Assembly (NCBI RefSeq): GCF_004341235.1
Contig: NZ_SLUP01000005.1
Coordinates: 1-64,000 of the forward strand
Reading direction: 5' to 3'
Source: Mariniflexile fucanivorans
GTDB lineage: Bacteria > Bacteroidota > Bacteroidia > Flavobacteriales > Flavobacteriaceae
Length of the DNA: 64,000 nucleotides
Under the pieces are notes generated by a model. It was not told the origin of the DNA and did not search any database. It worked only from the letters and a program-made list of their open reading frames with translations. The position numbers were made by a program, and so were the translations under genes. This document shows, one piece after another, positions 8,170-16,421 of the stretch. Each line of letters begins with the position of its first letter. Positions within the stretch are counted from its first letter, which is position 1.

Positions 8170-8565
8170 ATGAAACAAACAATTAACAAAAACGATAAAA
8201 ACTTAAGAATTCTGAACAAGCTAATTGTTAATGGATTCTATAATGGGTATGTCGAAACTGAAAAGTTTGAATTAATACGAAATCATTTCCCTAATAATTA
8301 CAGACTAATCGGAATTTTAAATGACACAGGAAATTTCGATTTGAAGTTTGACTTCAAATCAACAATGAAAATTCATGCAAAAATTTTATTCGTACTCGGT
8401 TTTCTGATTTCTATAATCTCGCTGATTAAAGGAATTTGGATTTTACCAATTTTATTTGTTGTTTTCGGACTGATTATGTTTACAGACTTCAAACTAAAAC
8501 AGAAAAAAGAAATAAATATATTTACAGACAAGCTTTTGGAATTTCATAAAACCGAAAGCAACTGA
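8170..8565 (+). CDS. Hypothetical membrane protein
   Basis: 131 residues: a ~70-residue hydrophilic N-terminal part, two adjacent hydrophobic segments (about residues 76-93 and 97-113, joined by 'KGI'), then a charged C-terminal tail. A hairpin-type inner-membrane protein with both ends probably cytoplasmic. No family recognised. It converges with the RluB-like gene 20 bases further on. Confidence 0.5.
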   Translation: MKQTINKNDKNLRILNKLIVNGFYNGYVETEKFELIRNHFPNNYRLIGILNDTGNFDLKFDFKSTMKIHAKILFVLGFLISIISLIKGIWILPILFVVFGLIMFTDFKLKQKKEINIFTDKLLEFHKTESN

Positions 8566-8585
8566 AATATAAAACCAAAACCCAA

Positions 8586-9467
8586 CTAAAGCATTTTCAA
8601 ATTATTCAATTCTTGCTCGGTTAAATGTTTCCAATGCCCACGTGGTATATCTTTTTTAGTAAGTGGTCCAATAGCAACACAATCTAAACTAACAATTTCG
8701 TATTTAAAATGATCGAAAATAGTACGAATTAACGTATTCCCTATATTCTTAATTTTTAAACCTATTTGGTTTTTAGACTCCCCATCAATATAGCTAATCT
8801 CTTCAACCGAAATAAGTTTACCTTCCACTTTAAAACCAGCTTGAATGGCTTTTAAATCGTCTAGCTTCAAATTTTTATCTAATTCAATTTGAAACAACCT
8901 CGCCACCCCATTTTTAGAATTGGTGAATTTTGCAGCTATAACATCATCGTTTGTAAACAACAACAAGCCTTTCGAGTTTCTGCCCAAACGCCCGATTGGT
9001 TTTATTCTAGAAGTAGTCGCATTCGCCACCAAATCCATGACGGTTCTACCTTTACCTTCGCTAGTAGTGGTCGCAAAACCTTTAGGTTTATTTAGTAAAA
9101 CGTAGGCTTTTTTCTCTGGGTTAATACGGGCACCATCGTAACGCACTTCATCATCAAGCTTCACTTTATAACCCATTTCGGTAATTACTTTACCGTTTAC
9201 GGTTACAAGACCTGTGGCAATATGCACATCGGCTTCTCTACGAGAACACATACCTGAATTGGCAACGTATTTATTCAAACGAATTTCGTCTGGGTTAGAT
9301 GGCTGTTTTTTTGATGGTGGATTTACATTTCTTATAGGCGCATTTCCTCTGGCAAAACTTTTCCCTTTTGAAGCGCTACCACCTCTACTGGTATTTTTAC
9401 CGTTACCATTTTGCTGTCCTCTTCCTGAAGGTTTCCCTTTTCCACTTGTTCCTTGCGTTCTACTCAT
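8586..9467 (-). CDS. RluB/RsuA-family pseudouridine synthase homologue lacking the catalytic Asp
   Basis: 293 residues from the ATG at 9467; an upstream TTG at 9485 lies within the -7 box and is rejected. A ~55-residue Gly/Ser/Lys/Arg-rich tail, an S4 RNA-binding domain ('IRLNKYVANSGMCSRREAD', 61-107) and a pseudouridine-synthase domain. The family motif GRLD(R/xx)T has the catalytic Asp; here it is 'GRLGRNSKGLLLFTND' with Gly at residue 162 (codon GGC). The later GRNRxVRRMF motif is also eroded to 'GNTLIRTIF'. So RNA binding may persist while isomerisation is doubtful. 'LTKKDIPRGHWKHLTEQE' at the end is normal. Confidence 0.8.
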   Translation of the reverse strand: MSRTQGTSGKGKPSGRGQQNGNGKNTSRGGSASKGKSFARGNAPIRNVNPPSKKQPSNPDEIRLNKYVANSGMCSRREADVHIATGLVTVNGKVITEMGYKVKLDDEVRYDGARINPEKKAYVLLNKPKGFATTTSEGKGRTVMDLVANATTSRIKPIGRLGRNSKGLLLFTNDDVIAAKFTNSKNGVARLFQIELDKNLKLDDLKAIQAGFKVEGKLISVEEISYIDGESKNQIGLKIKNIGNTLIRTIFDHFKYEIVSLDCVAIGPLTKKDIPRGHWKHLTEQELNNLKML

Positions 9468-9482
9468 CACTTTTATTTTTTG

Positions 9483-9490
9483 CAAAGATA
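9483..9490 (-). promoter_or_regulatory. -7 box of the RluB-like gene (TATCTTTG on the minus strand)
   Basis: TATCTTTG ends 15 bases upstream of the ATG at 9467 and fits TAnnTTTG. It overlaps the TTG that would begin the longer frame, which settles the start. Confidence 0.55.
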
Positions 9491-9530
9491 CTTTTAAAAT
9501 TTACGATTTACGATTTTTGATTTACAGATT

Positions 9531-10436
9531 TTATAAAATCCTATTCAATAATAGGTTAACATCTATCAATAAAATACTAAAAACCCCCAAAAGAATAATA
9601 AACTTTAAAATATTATGCCCGATTAGATAGTGTAATTTGGTTTTAGAACGCCAGAGCAATACCAAAAAAACCACTAATAAAATAATACTTAAATAGAAAT
9701 AGACATACATATAACCTATTTCGAATTTATACAATAACAAATAAATGGGTATGAGTGTTAAAATAGATAATGCGGTAAGCATTTTTTTGGAAACATTTTC
9801 GCCATAAACAATGGGAATGGTATGGTAATTTAGGGTTAAATCGCCTGTAATATTCTCCAAATCTTTGGTAAGTTCTCGCATCGAGATAAGTAAAAACAAG
9901 AAAATAGCATGTACAAAAATGACAGTTTCGAAATTTTTATAATACATGAAAATGGCAAAAAATGGTGTAATGGTTAAAATTGCCGAAGTTAAATTACCCA
10001 CAAAAGGCATTTTTTTCAATTTATGCGAATAAAACCAAATACCAAAAATATAAATGGAGAAGAAAACAACGGCTTTAAAAGACACGTAACTGACCATGAT
10101 AACCGCTAAAAAATTCAAAACAAAATAAAAAGACAATTTGGTGTTTTGATTCACCAATTTATCCAATTTCGATTTTAATGGACGATTGATTAAATCTTTC
10201 TCTGAATCGTAAAAATTATTGATAATATATCCTCCAGCAATGGTGGCCGATGAAGCCAAAACCAGTAAGAATAAATTAATATCTAAAACAACATGCCGTA
10301 GTGGTTTATCGTGCGCCAAAATATAAATAGACGCTAAATATTGAGCGATTACAATAATTAAAATATTGTAACCTCTAATAACAGAAAACATACTGAAAAA
10401 CTTAAGAAGTATGTGCTTTTGCTTTCTGGATAACAT
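9531..10436 (-). CDS. UbiA-family prenyltransferase (geranylgeranylglycerol-phosphate type)
   Basis: 301 residues with about eight to nine membrane helices. The two Asp-rich motifs of the UbiA superfamily are intact: 'NNFYDSEKDLINRP' (NDxxDxxxD type, ~residue 73-83) and 'KDLENITGD' (~190). The flavobacterial relatives are annotated geranylgeranylglycerol-phosphate geranylgeranyltransferase; quinone or lipid prenylation cannot be told apart from sequence. The context of two mevalonate-pathway genes upstream fits use of polyprenyl diphosphates. Probably the last gene of that operon. Confidence 0.75.
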   Translation of the reverse strand: MLSRKQKHILLKFFSMFSVIRGYNILIIVIAQYLASIYILAHDKPLRHVVLDINLFLLVLASSATIAGGYIINNFYDSEKDLINRPLKSKLDKLVNQNTKLSFYFVLNFLAVIMVSYVSFKAVVFFSIYIFGIWFYSHKLKKMPFVGNLTSAILTITPFFAIFMYYKNFETVIFVHAIFLFLLISMRELTKDLENITGDLTLNYHTIPIVYGENVSKKMLTALSILTLIPIYLLLYKFEIGYMYVYFYLSIILLVVFLVLLWRSKTKLHYLIGHNILKFIILLGVFSILLIDVNLLLNRIL

Positions 10437-10453
10437 GAAAAACTATTTTGGTA

Positions 10454-10480
10454 AAATTCTGAAACACGTTCAGGATAACA
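10454..10480. repeat. REP-like intergenic palindrome
   Basis: TTCTGAAACACGTTCAGGATAA with the stem CTGAA/TTCAG lies in the short gap between the GHMP kinase and the UbiA gene. It resembles the interspersed 'TGCTGAAACAAGTTCAGCA' repeats of flavobacteria. Confidence 0.5.
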
Positions 10481-10488
10481 AAAGTGAA

Positions 10489-11418
10489 TTAAAAATTATA
10501 AACAACTTCTAATTTATAATCTTTTAATGCTTGTTTTGCCTTATTTATATCTTCAGTAAAACCTAAAATATAACCACCACCGCCAGAACCACAAAGTTTC
10601 AAGTAGTAATCGTTGGTTTCGATGCCTTTTTTCCACAGTTCATGAAACTGAACAGGAATCATGGGTTTAAAGTTATTCAAAACCACTTTTGATAATTGCT
10701 TCGTGTTTTTAAACAACGATTTGATATCGCCTTTTAAGAAATCATCTACACAAGCATCGGTATGTTTTATAAACTGGTTCTTAAGCATATTCCGAAATCC
10801 TTCCTGCTTCATATTTTCCATAAAAATACTCACCATAGGTGCCGTTTCGCCTATAATACCACTATCTAATAAAAACACAGCTCCTATTCCATCAACTTTT
10901 TGCGAAGGAATTCCTGTTGCTTCAATATTATCTTTTGAATTTATAAGGATTGGAATACTTAAATAACTATTTAAGGGATCTAAACCTGAAGATTTTCCAT
11001 GAAAAAAAGACTCCATTTCAGAAAAAATTGATTTTAAAGTCAGTAATTTTTCTCGGGTTAAATTCTCTAAAACCGTAATTTTGTTGTGAGCATAATTGTA
11101 ATAAATAGCCGCAACTAATGCTCCACTACTACCAACACCATATCCTTGTGGGATAGACGAATCAAAATACATACCCGCCTCTACATCACTCTTTAAAGCC
11201 TCAATATCAAACGTTACTAATTCAGGATTTATAGCTTCAAGGTAAGTAACAAAACGTTTTAAACTTTCGTTAGATTTAATTGCAGCTTCCGATGGGTTTA
11301 TATCTGTTTTTAAAGCCCCATTATAAAAATTATAAGGTATAGATAATCCTTTGGAATCTTTAATGATTCCATACTCACCAAAGAGTAAAATTTTAGAGTA
11401 AAATAATGGTCCTTTCAT
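10489..11418 (-). CDS. GHMP kinase, mevalonate-kinase-like
   Basis: 309 residues from the ATG at 11418 (an earlier TTG lies in the repeat flanking the preceding gene). GHMP features: 'SKILLFGEYGIIKD' substrate motif, the ATP loop 'PQGYGVGSSGALVAA' (about 92-106), 'GKSSGLDPLNS' with the likely catalytic Asp, and the C-terminal 'LCGSGGGGYILGFT'. It should phosphorylate mevalonate; the next-but-one upstream gene is diphosphomevalonate decarboxylase, which supports this. A separate phosphomevalonate kinase is not in the window. Confidence 0.75.
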   Translation of the reverse strand: MKGPLFYSKILLFGEYGIIKDSKGLSIPYNFYNGALKTDINPSEAAIKSNESLKRFVTYLEAINPELVTFDIEALKSDVEAGMYFDSSIPQGYGVGSSGALVAAIYYNYAHNKITVLENLTREKLLTLKSIFSEMESFFHGKSSGLDPLNSYLSIPILINSKDNIEATGIPSQKVDGIGAVFLLDSGIIGETAPMVSIFMENMKQEGFRNMLKNQFIKHTDACVDDFLKGDIKSLFKNTKQLSKVVLNNFKPMIPVQFHELWKKGIETNDYYLKLCGSGGGGYILGFTEDINKAKQALKDYKLEVVYNF

Positions 11419-11419
11419 A

Positions 11420-11456
11420 TAATTCAATTGATAATTAACAATTAATAATTGAAAAT
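11420..11456. repeat. AT-rich palindromic repeat flanking the four-helix-bundle gene (left)
   Basis: Tandem and inverted CAATTGATAATTAACAATTA units immediately beyond the stop of the four-helix-bundle gene; similar units (TTATCAATTATCAATTTTAC) flank its other end at 11810-11838. Confidence 0.5.
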
Positions 11457-11809
11457 TATTTTTGTTTTGATGTTTTTATGATACTTGTAAGAAGTTTTAA
11501 AATTTCTTTTATATCAACCTGAATACTAATATACTCAGAATTATTCAAATAACTTGTTTCTTTAAGCAAATCTATCCAATACTCTGTTTCGTTTGCTTCT
11601 TTTAAAGCAATTGACAACTTATGGATAAAATCGGCTTTACTTTCTGCATGCTCAGCTTCTCTAACGTTTGCTCCAATTGATGTTCCGGAGCGTAATAATT
11701 GTTTTGAAAGCACAAACTCCTTTCTATCTTCAACTAAAAACTTATACAAATTTACAACTCTAACAGCAAATTGATAACTTTTAGTTCTAATAATATTTCC
11801 ATCCTTCAT
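11456..11809 (-). CDS. Four-helix-bundle protein (23S rRNA intervening-sequence protein family)
   Basis: 117 residues from the ATG at 11809. Matches the S23/IVP family: 'SYQFAVRVVNLYKF', 'LSKQLLRSGTSIGANVREAEHAESKADFIHKL', 'ALKEANETEYWIDLL', all family hallmarks. First known from insertions in 23S rRNA helices; in Bacteroidetes it mostly occurs as free-standing copies of unknown function. Here it separates mvaD from the GHMP kinase and is bracketed by AT-rich repeats, suggesting later insertion into the operon without breaking it. Confidence 0.85.
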   Translation of the reverse strand: MKDGNIIRTKSYQFAVRVVNLYKFLVEDRKEFVLSKQLLRSGTSIGANVREAEHAESKADFIHKLSIALKEANETEYWIDLLKETSYLNNSEYISIQVDIKEILKLLTSIIKTSKQK

Positions 11810-11838
11810 TATCAATTATCAATTTTACATTGTTAATT
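11810..11838. repeat. AT-rich palindromic repeat flanking the four-helix-bundle gene (right)
   Basis: TTATCAATTATCAATTTTAC followed by ATTGTTAATTG, overlapping the last codons of mvaD ('QLTM' and stop). It is the counterpart of the repeat at 11420-11456. Confidence 0.5.
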
Positions 11839-12910
11839 GTTTGGCTCCAAAACCAATTTGGTCGCAAATATAATGAGCGTTTTGACAATATGCAACTAAT
11901 TCATTTTTAATGAATTCCAAAACTTCAAACGACTCATTTTTTGGATATAACACATGAACGTTTGCGCCAGCATCTAAAGTAAAACTAATATGCAGACCCG
12001 TTTCTTGACGGAACTTCCAAATTTTATTAATAATTTCTAGAGTGTTTGGTTTCATTAAAATGAAATACGGCATGCTGGTCATCATCATGGCATGAAGGGT
12101 TAAGGCTTCACTTTCTATTAATGCGATAAATGCGTCTAAATCTCCAGATTCTAATATAAGTTTTAACTTTTCAAGGTTATCATGCGCTTGTTGAAACCTG
12201 TTTTTTGCATACGGATGGTTATGCATTAAGTTATGACCAACCGTGCTACTTACCTGTTTTTCACCTTTATCAACCAGCAATATGGTATCTTGATATTCTT
12301 TGAAGTTTTCATGAACTTTATAAGGATATTTTACACCAAACAAATCACTGCTACCGTCAATAGCATTGGATTGTCCCCAAACAATTAAATCGCCTTCAAT
12401 ACTTCTACAGGCAGACCCAGAACCTAAACGCGCTAAAAAGGATGCTTTTTGGTTGAAAAAAGATTCTGTTATTTCTGTAGCCAATTGTTTTTCAATACTC
12501 ATTAAACACAAAGCCAAAGCGCTCATACCACTTGCAGATGATGCAATTCCAGAACTGTGTGGAAAAGTGTTTTTGGTTTCAATTTTAAACTTGTAATGCT
12601 TTAAAAAAGGCAAATAGCCTTCAACACGCTTAAAAAAAGTTTCAATTTTTGGTTTAAAATCATCCTTCTTTTCGCCATCTAAGAATACTTCAAATTCAAA
12701 ATCAGAAGCATGTTCATTTTTTGAAAAAGTTAAAGTTGTGATTGTTTTACAATTATTCAGCGTAAAACTTATGGATGGGTTTTCTGGAATTTGGTCTTTC
12801 TTTTTTCCCCAATATTTTACTAATGCAATGTTACTGGGCGATTCCCAAGTTACTTTGCCATTTTCAATGGTATTTGAATATGCTTTTGGAATAAATTGTT
12901 GTTCAGTCAT
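11825..12910 (-). CDS. mvaD: Diphosphomevalonate decarboxylase
   Basis: 361 residues. Hallmarks: 'SPSNIALVKYWGKKKDQIP' near the N-terminus, ATP loop 'PHSSGIASSASGMSALAL', 'RLGSGSACRSIEGDLIVW', and the catalytic Asp in 'TLDAGANVHVLYP' near the C-terminus. Converts mevalonate diphosphate to isopentenyl diphosphate with ATP. Its 3' end overlaps the repeat next to the four-helix-bundle gene, so the final residues may have been altered by that insertion. It starts 3 bases after the DUF1697 gene. Confidence 0.9.
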   Translation of the reverse strand: MTEQQFIPKAYSNTIENGKVTWESPSNIALVKYWGKKKDQIPENPSISFTLNNCKTITTLTFSKNEHASDFEFEVFLDGEKKDDFKPKIETFFKRVEGYLPFLKHYKFKIETKNTFPHSSGIASSASGMSALALCLMSIEKQLATEITESFFNQKASFLARLGSGSACRSIEGDLIVWGQSNAIDGSSDLFGVKYPYKVHENFKEYQDTILLVDKGEKQVSSTVGHNLMHNHPYAKNRFQQAHDNLEKLKLILESGDLDAFIALIESEALTLHAMMMTSMPYFILMKPNTLEIINKIWKFRQETGLHISFTLDAGANVHVLYPKNESFEVLEFIKNELVAYCQNAHYICDQIGFGAKQLTM

Positions 12911-12913
12911 TTC

Positions 12914-13447
12914 TTAATTTTCAGCAGACAAAGATAATAGTTTTACCATGGTTTTATAATTTCTTGAGGTGCCAACAACGTTTAATTTGCGCTCGTAAGT
13001 ATTCATATTGAATTTTGTGCGTCCATAACCTGTTGAACAACAAAAGTAAATACAGTCGTTTTTAATGATAATTTCTTCATTTTCATAAGCTATTTTATCA
13101 ACTTCTTTTACCAAATTAGAATCTGGAATTTTATTAAGCATTATGAAATAACTTTTTTCCTTTTTTTCTTCTGATAACGGGCAATTATCTAAAATTACTT
13201 GAAGCTGTTTGTTAGTTTTTATAATCACTGAAACTTCAAAACCAAAATGATTATAAATACTTTTTTGAATTATTTTCTCCAATTTGGAAATTTCTATAGA
13301 AGATTGAAAAACAACATTACCACTTTGTATATATGTTTGAACGTTTTGAAAACCTGTTTTAGTTAACAAATCACGGAACTCTATCATGGAGACTTTTTTA
13401 TGTCCGCCAACGTTAATACCTCTTAATAAAGCGATATAGGCTTTCAT
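12914..13447 (-). CDS. DUF1697 family protein
   Basis: 177 residues beginning 'YIALLRGINVGGHKKVSM', then 'GFQNVQTYIQSGNVVFQS', the two signatures of DUF1697; the end 'YGRTKFNMNTYERKLNVVGTSRNYKTM' is also typical. Biochemical function is not established. The 4-base overlap with the flavoprotein gene upstream and 3-base gap to mvaD place it inside the operon. Confidence 0.85.
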   Translation of the reverse strand: MKAYIALLRGINVGGHKKVSMIEFRDLLTKTGFQNVQTYIQSGNVVFQSSIEISKLEKIIQKSIYNHFGFEVSVIIKTNKQLQVILDNCPLSEEKKEKSYFIMLNKIPDSNLVKEVDKIAYENEEIIIKNDCIYFCCSTGYGRTKFNMNTYERKLNVVGTSRNYKTMVKLLSLSAEN

Positions 13448-14685
13448 TGCGAAATAGATTTAGCCACGATATAAGCCCCAGTCCATGCATTTTGAAAGTT
13501 AAAACCGCCTGTAATAGCATCTACATTAATAACTTCACCTGCAAAATAAAGGTTTTTACAAAGTTTACTTTCAAAGGTTTTGAAGTTGATTTCTTTTAAA
13601 TCGACACCACCAGCAGTTACAAACTCTTCTTTAAAGGTGCTTTTTCCATCTACTTTAAAAATGGCTTGGGTAAGTTGTGAAGCCAATGCTTCTAATTGGC
13701 TTTTATTTAAATCTGCCCATCGGGTTTCTTCATTCATGTTTGAAGCTAACACTAATTTTTGCCAAAGCCGTTTTGGTAAGTCGAATTGCGTAGATTTGAA
13801 TACTGTTTTTTTTGCTAAATCGTGTTTTAATTCTTTTAGAATTTCTAAACAATCGCGAAAAGCCTGTTTTATAAAATTGATTTCAATCTCGAATTTATAA
13901 TCTCGGTTTGCTAATTCTACGGCACCAAAAGCTGATAGTTTTAAAATAACTGGCGCACTCATACCAACATGGGTAATAAGCAAAGGGCCTTCACTCCATA
14001 AATTGGTTCCTAAAACTTTGACCTCAACATTTTGAGCAACAACTCCTGGAATATCTTTTATCCGTTCATCATTAATATCAAAAGTAAACAATGAAGGAAC
14101 AGGTTGTGAAATGGTATGCCCTAGCGCTTCTAAAAGATTCCAGATTTTCGGGTTGCTGCCAGTAGCAACGAGTAATTTTTCGCAAGTAAAGAATGAATCT
14201 TTAGTTGAAATTTCAAAACCTCTCGACTGCACTTCGACAAGTTCAGTGTGACTAGATCGTGGAGAAATGGCTGTTACACTTTGGTTATATAAAATCTGAA
14301 CGTGATGTTTTTTAGCTTCATTTAAAAAGCAATCAATAATGGTTTGAGACGAATTGGAAACGGGAAACATTCTGCCATCATCCTCTATCTTAAGCTCAAC
14401 ACCTCGTTTTTCAAACCATTCAATAGTATCGCCCGTCATGAATTGATGAAAAGGACCTAATAATTCCTTTTCACCACGAGGATAATTTTTTATTAATTCT
14501 TGGGGAATAAATTCGGCATGGGTTACATTACATCGTCCACCTCCAGAAACTTTTACTTTTTGTAAGCCTTCGCTTCCGCGTTCAAGAATGGTGACTTTCA
14601 ATTTTGGATTTTGTTCGGCAATGTTAATAGCTGCAAAAAAACCCGCAGCACCACCACCAACAATAATCACATCCTTTTGAATCAT
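13444..14685 (-). CDS. BaiN/HI0933-family FAD-dependent oxidoreductase
   Basis: 413 residues. The N-terminal Rossmann motif 'VIIVGGGAAGFFAAINIAEQN', the family's 'KVSGGGRCNVTH' and the C-terminal 'FAGEVINVDAITGGFNFQNAWTGAYIVA' are intact. The physiological substrate of most members is unknown (BaiN acts on bile acids in gut bacteria). Residues ~142-158 contain 'SSHTELVEVQSRG', which is not family sequence: its DNA is an interspersed palindromic repeat inserted in frame in a surface loop region before 'FEIS'. Overlaps neighbours by 4 bases on both sides. Confidence 0.85.
   Translation of the reverse strand: MIQKDVIIVGGGAAGFFAAINIAEQNPKLKVTILERGSEGLQKVKVSGGGRCNVTHAEFIPQELIKNYPRGEKELLGPFHQFMTGDTIEWFEKRGVELKIEDDGRMFPVSNSSQTIIDCFLNEAKKHHVQILYNQSVTAISPRSSHTELVEVQSRGFEISTKDSFFTCEKLLVATGSNPKIWNLLEALGHTISQPVPSLFTFDINDERIKDIPGVVAQNVEVKVLGTNLWSEGPLLITHVGMSAPVILKLSAFGAVELANRDYKFEIEINFIKQAFRDCLEILKELKHDLAKKTVFKSTQFDLPKRLWQKLVLASNMNEETRWADLNKSQLEALASQLTQAIFKVDGKSTFKEEFVTAGGVDLKEINFKTFESKLCKNLYFAGEVINVDAITGGFNFQNAWTGAYIVAKSISQ
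14219..14263. repeat. Interspersed repeat inserted in frame in the BaiN-like gene
   Basis: On the coding strand it includes CACTGAACTTGTCGAAGTG and then CAGTCGAGAGG, the common flavobacterial repeat that reads 'TELVEVQS' in this frame. It contains the partial palindrome CACT-GAACTTGTCGA-AGTG. Confidence 0.75.
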
Positions 14686-15356
14686 AATCTATCAGGAAAA
14701 TCGGAAATAATACCATCTACACCATACGATTTAATTCGTTTTATAGGTTTTAAATTGTTTACCGTATAAGTGAACACTTTAAAATTTTCTTTTAAGTTCT
14801 CAACAATTTCTTGTGTTAACATGGTATAATCTATATGAATTGATACCGCATTTATTTTTTTGGCAAAAGCTACAGCATCTTCTAAATTGGTATCGACCAA
14901 TACGCCTAAAGGTATATTTTTGTTGGTATTATAAACGGTTTCCAGCAATTCTTTTTGAAAACTAGAAACTATAATGTTTTTATAATCCCACCCTTTTTTT
15001 TCAATAAAAAAAGTAATTAACCTACTGGCTTCCTGCGCTGTATCATGCCCTTTTAACTCGATATTTACCAGACATTTATTGTTTACAAAGGTTAAAACTT
15101 CCGATAAGGTTGGAATTTGACAACGCCCTTTAACCTCAACTTGCTTTAATTGGTTCAGGGTGTGTTTAGAAACTTCACCTGTTCCATTCGTCATTCTATC
15201 AATTGTAAAATCATGAAAAACTACCAATTGCCCCGAAGCACACCTATGTATATCTATCTCAATCCCATCAACACCTAAAGACAATGCTTTTTTGATAGAT
15301 TCAATCGTATTTTCGGCCAAATGCCCTTTTGCTCCTCTATGACCAATAATCAACAT
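14682..15356 (-). CDS. Glycerophosphodiester phosphodiesterase
   Basis: 225 residues from the ATG at 15356 (TTG at 15368 is the alternative). GDPD catalytic residues are present: 'GHRGAKGHLAENT' (His, Arg, Glu) and 'GVDGIEIDIH...LVVFHDFTIDR' (Glu, Asp, His). Cytoplasmic, no signal peptide. Hydrolyses glycerophosphodiesters to glycerol-3-phosphate and alcohol. First gene of the isoprenoid operon; overlaps the flavoprotein by 4 bases. Confidence 0.85.
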   Translation of the reverse strand: MLIIGHRGAKGHLAENTIESIKKALSLGVDGIEIDIHRCASGQLVVFHDFTIDRMTNGTGEVSKHTLNQLKQVEVKGRCQIPTLSEVLTFVNNKCLVNIELKGHDTAQEASRLITFFIEKKGWDYKNIIVSSFQKELLETVYNTNKNIPLGVLVDTNLEDAVAFAKKINAVSIHIDYTMLTQEIVENLKENFKVFTYTVNNLKPIKRIKSYGVDGIISDFPDRL

Positions 15357-15470
15357 ATTTTTATCCAATTAAAATTTTATTAAAATAACTCGGTAAATTT
15401 AGCACTATTAAAACAGATACTAATGCATAAATAATATTTCTTAATTATTTTAAGCATAATCTTTCCTTTT

Positions 15471-16337
15471 TTATTTTGAAATAGGCCGCATCAAACCCTC
15501 CTGTGCTACCGATGCCACTAATTTCCCATCTCTAGTAAAAATATTCCCTCGGGCAAAACCTCGGGCGCTGGAAGTGCTTGGAGATTCCATGGAATATAGT
15601 AACCAATCATCAAAATCGAAATCCCTAAAATACCACATGGAATGATCCAAACTCGCCGTTTGTGTATTGCCCCAATGTGCTTTACTGGCATGCGGATTGA
15701 GTGTAGAACCTAAAATATTATAATCTGAAATATAGGTTAAAATCTGTTGTTTTGTGGCTAAATCTAAATTTTTAGCATCACCCTTTAGCTTAAACCACAC
15801 ATCGCTAAAAGGCGGTAAATCTTTCTTATCGAATGGATTTACAACAACTGTTGGTTTAAATTCAACAGGACGTTCAATCTCTAAAAACGCTTTCATGCTT
15901 TTTGGTAAGAAATCTCCGGATTGCTCAAGAATATCTGTCCAACCCAATAATTCTTCTGGTTGTTTTATGTTTGATTTTATTTCTATTTGATGATTATATC
16001 CAGCTTCTTTTTTATGGAACGATGCCGATAATATAAAAATAGTGCGTTCTTTTTGATGCGCTGTAACACGACGCACCGAAAAACTACCTCCATCTCTAAC
16101 AATACTTACATTATAAGTAATAGGCAGTTCCAAATTTCCAGCTTCCAGAAAATAGGAGTGCATGGAGTGCAACACCCTATTATTGTTAATGGTTCTACTA
16201 GCCGCATTTATAGCTTGTGCCAATACCTGACCTCCAAAAACTATGGGGCTACCAATAGTTTTACTTATGCCATTAAATTCGGTTTCACTAATTTTTTCAA
16301 GAACTAATAGGTTTAATAAATCGTTTACAGAAGTCAT
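15471..16337 (-). CDS. tesB: Acyl-CoA thioesterase II
   Basis: 288 residues with the double hot-dog fold of TesB. Seen: 'FGGQVLAQAINAASRTI', 'LHSMHSYFLEAGN', 'ISYNVSIVRDG'-type strand, and the C-terminal 'ASLDHSMWYFRDFDFDDWLLY' with the catalytic Asp followed by '...QEGLMRP'. Hydrolyses medium/long acyl-CoA to free fatty acid. Likely its own transcription unit, with a -7 box 31 bases upstream. Confidence 0.9.
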   Translation of the reverse strand: MTSVNDLLNLLVLEKISETEFNGISKTIGSPIVFGGQVLAQAINAASRTINNNRVLHSMHSYFLEAGNLELPITYNVSIVRDGGSFSVRRVTAHQKERTIFILSASFHKKEAGYNHQIEIKSNIKQPEELLGWTDILEQSGDFLPKSMKAFLEIERPVEFKPTVVVNPFDKKDLPPFSDVWFKLKGDAKNLDLATKQQILTYISDYNILGSTLNPHASKAHWGNTQTASLDHSMWYFRDFDFDDWLLYSMESPSTSSARGFARGNIFTRDGKLVASVAQEGLMRPISK

Positions 16338-16367
16338 AAAATCACTTTAATTTCGAATAATTATTAA

Positions 16368-16375
16368 CAAAAGTA
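16368..16375 (-). promoter_or_regulatory. -7 box of tesB (TACTTTTG on the minus strand)
   Basis: TACTTTTG fits the TAnnTTTG consensus and lies ~31 bases upstream of the tesB ATG. Confidence 0.4.
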
Positions 16376-16421
16376 CAAGAGATAAATTTTTAAAAATAAT
16401 TATTTGCTCTTTTATATTCTA

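Noticed and set aside
9214-9630. 138-codon plus-strand frame opposite the RluB-like gene
   Set aside because: Antisense shadow of the Gly/Ser/Lys-rich tail and the 3' end of the UbiA gene; no support as a gene.
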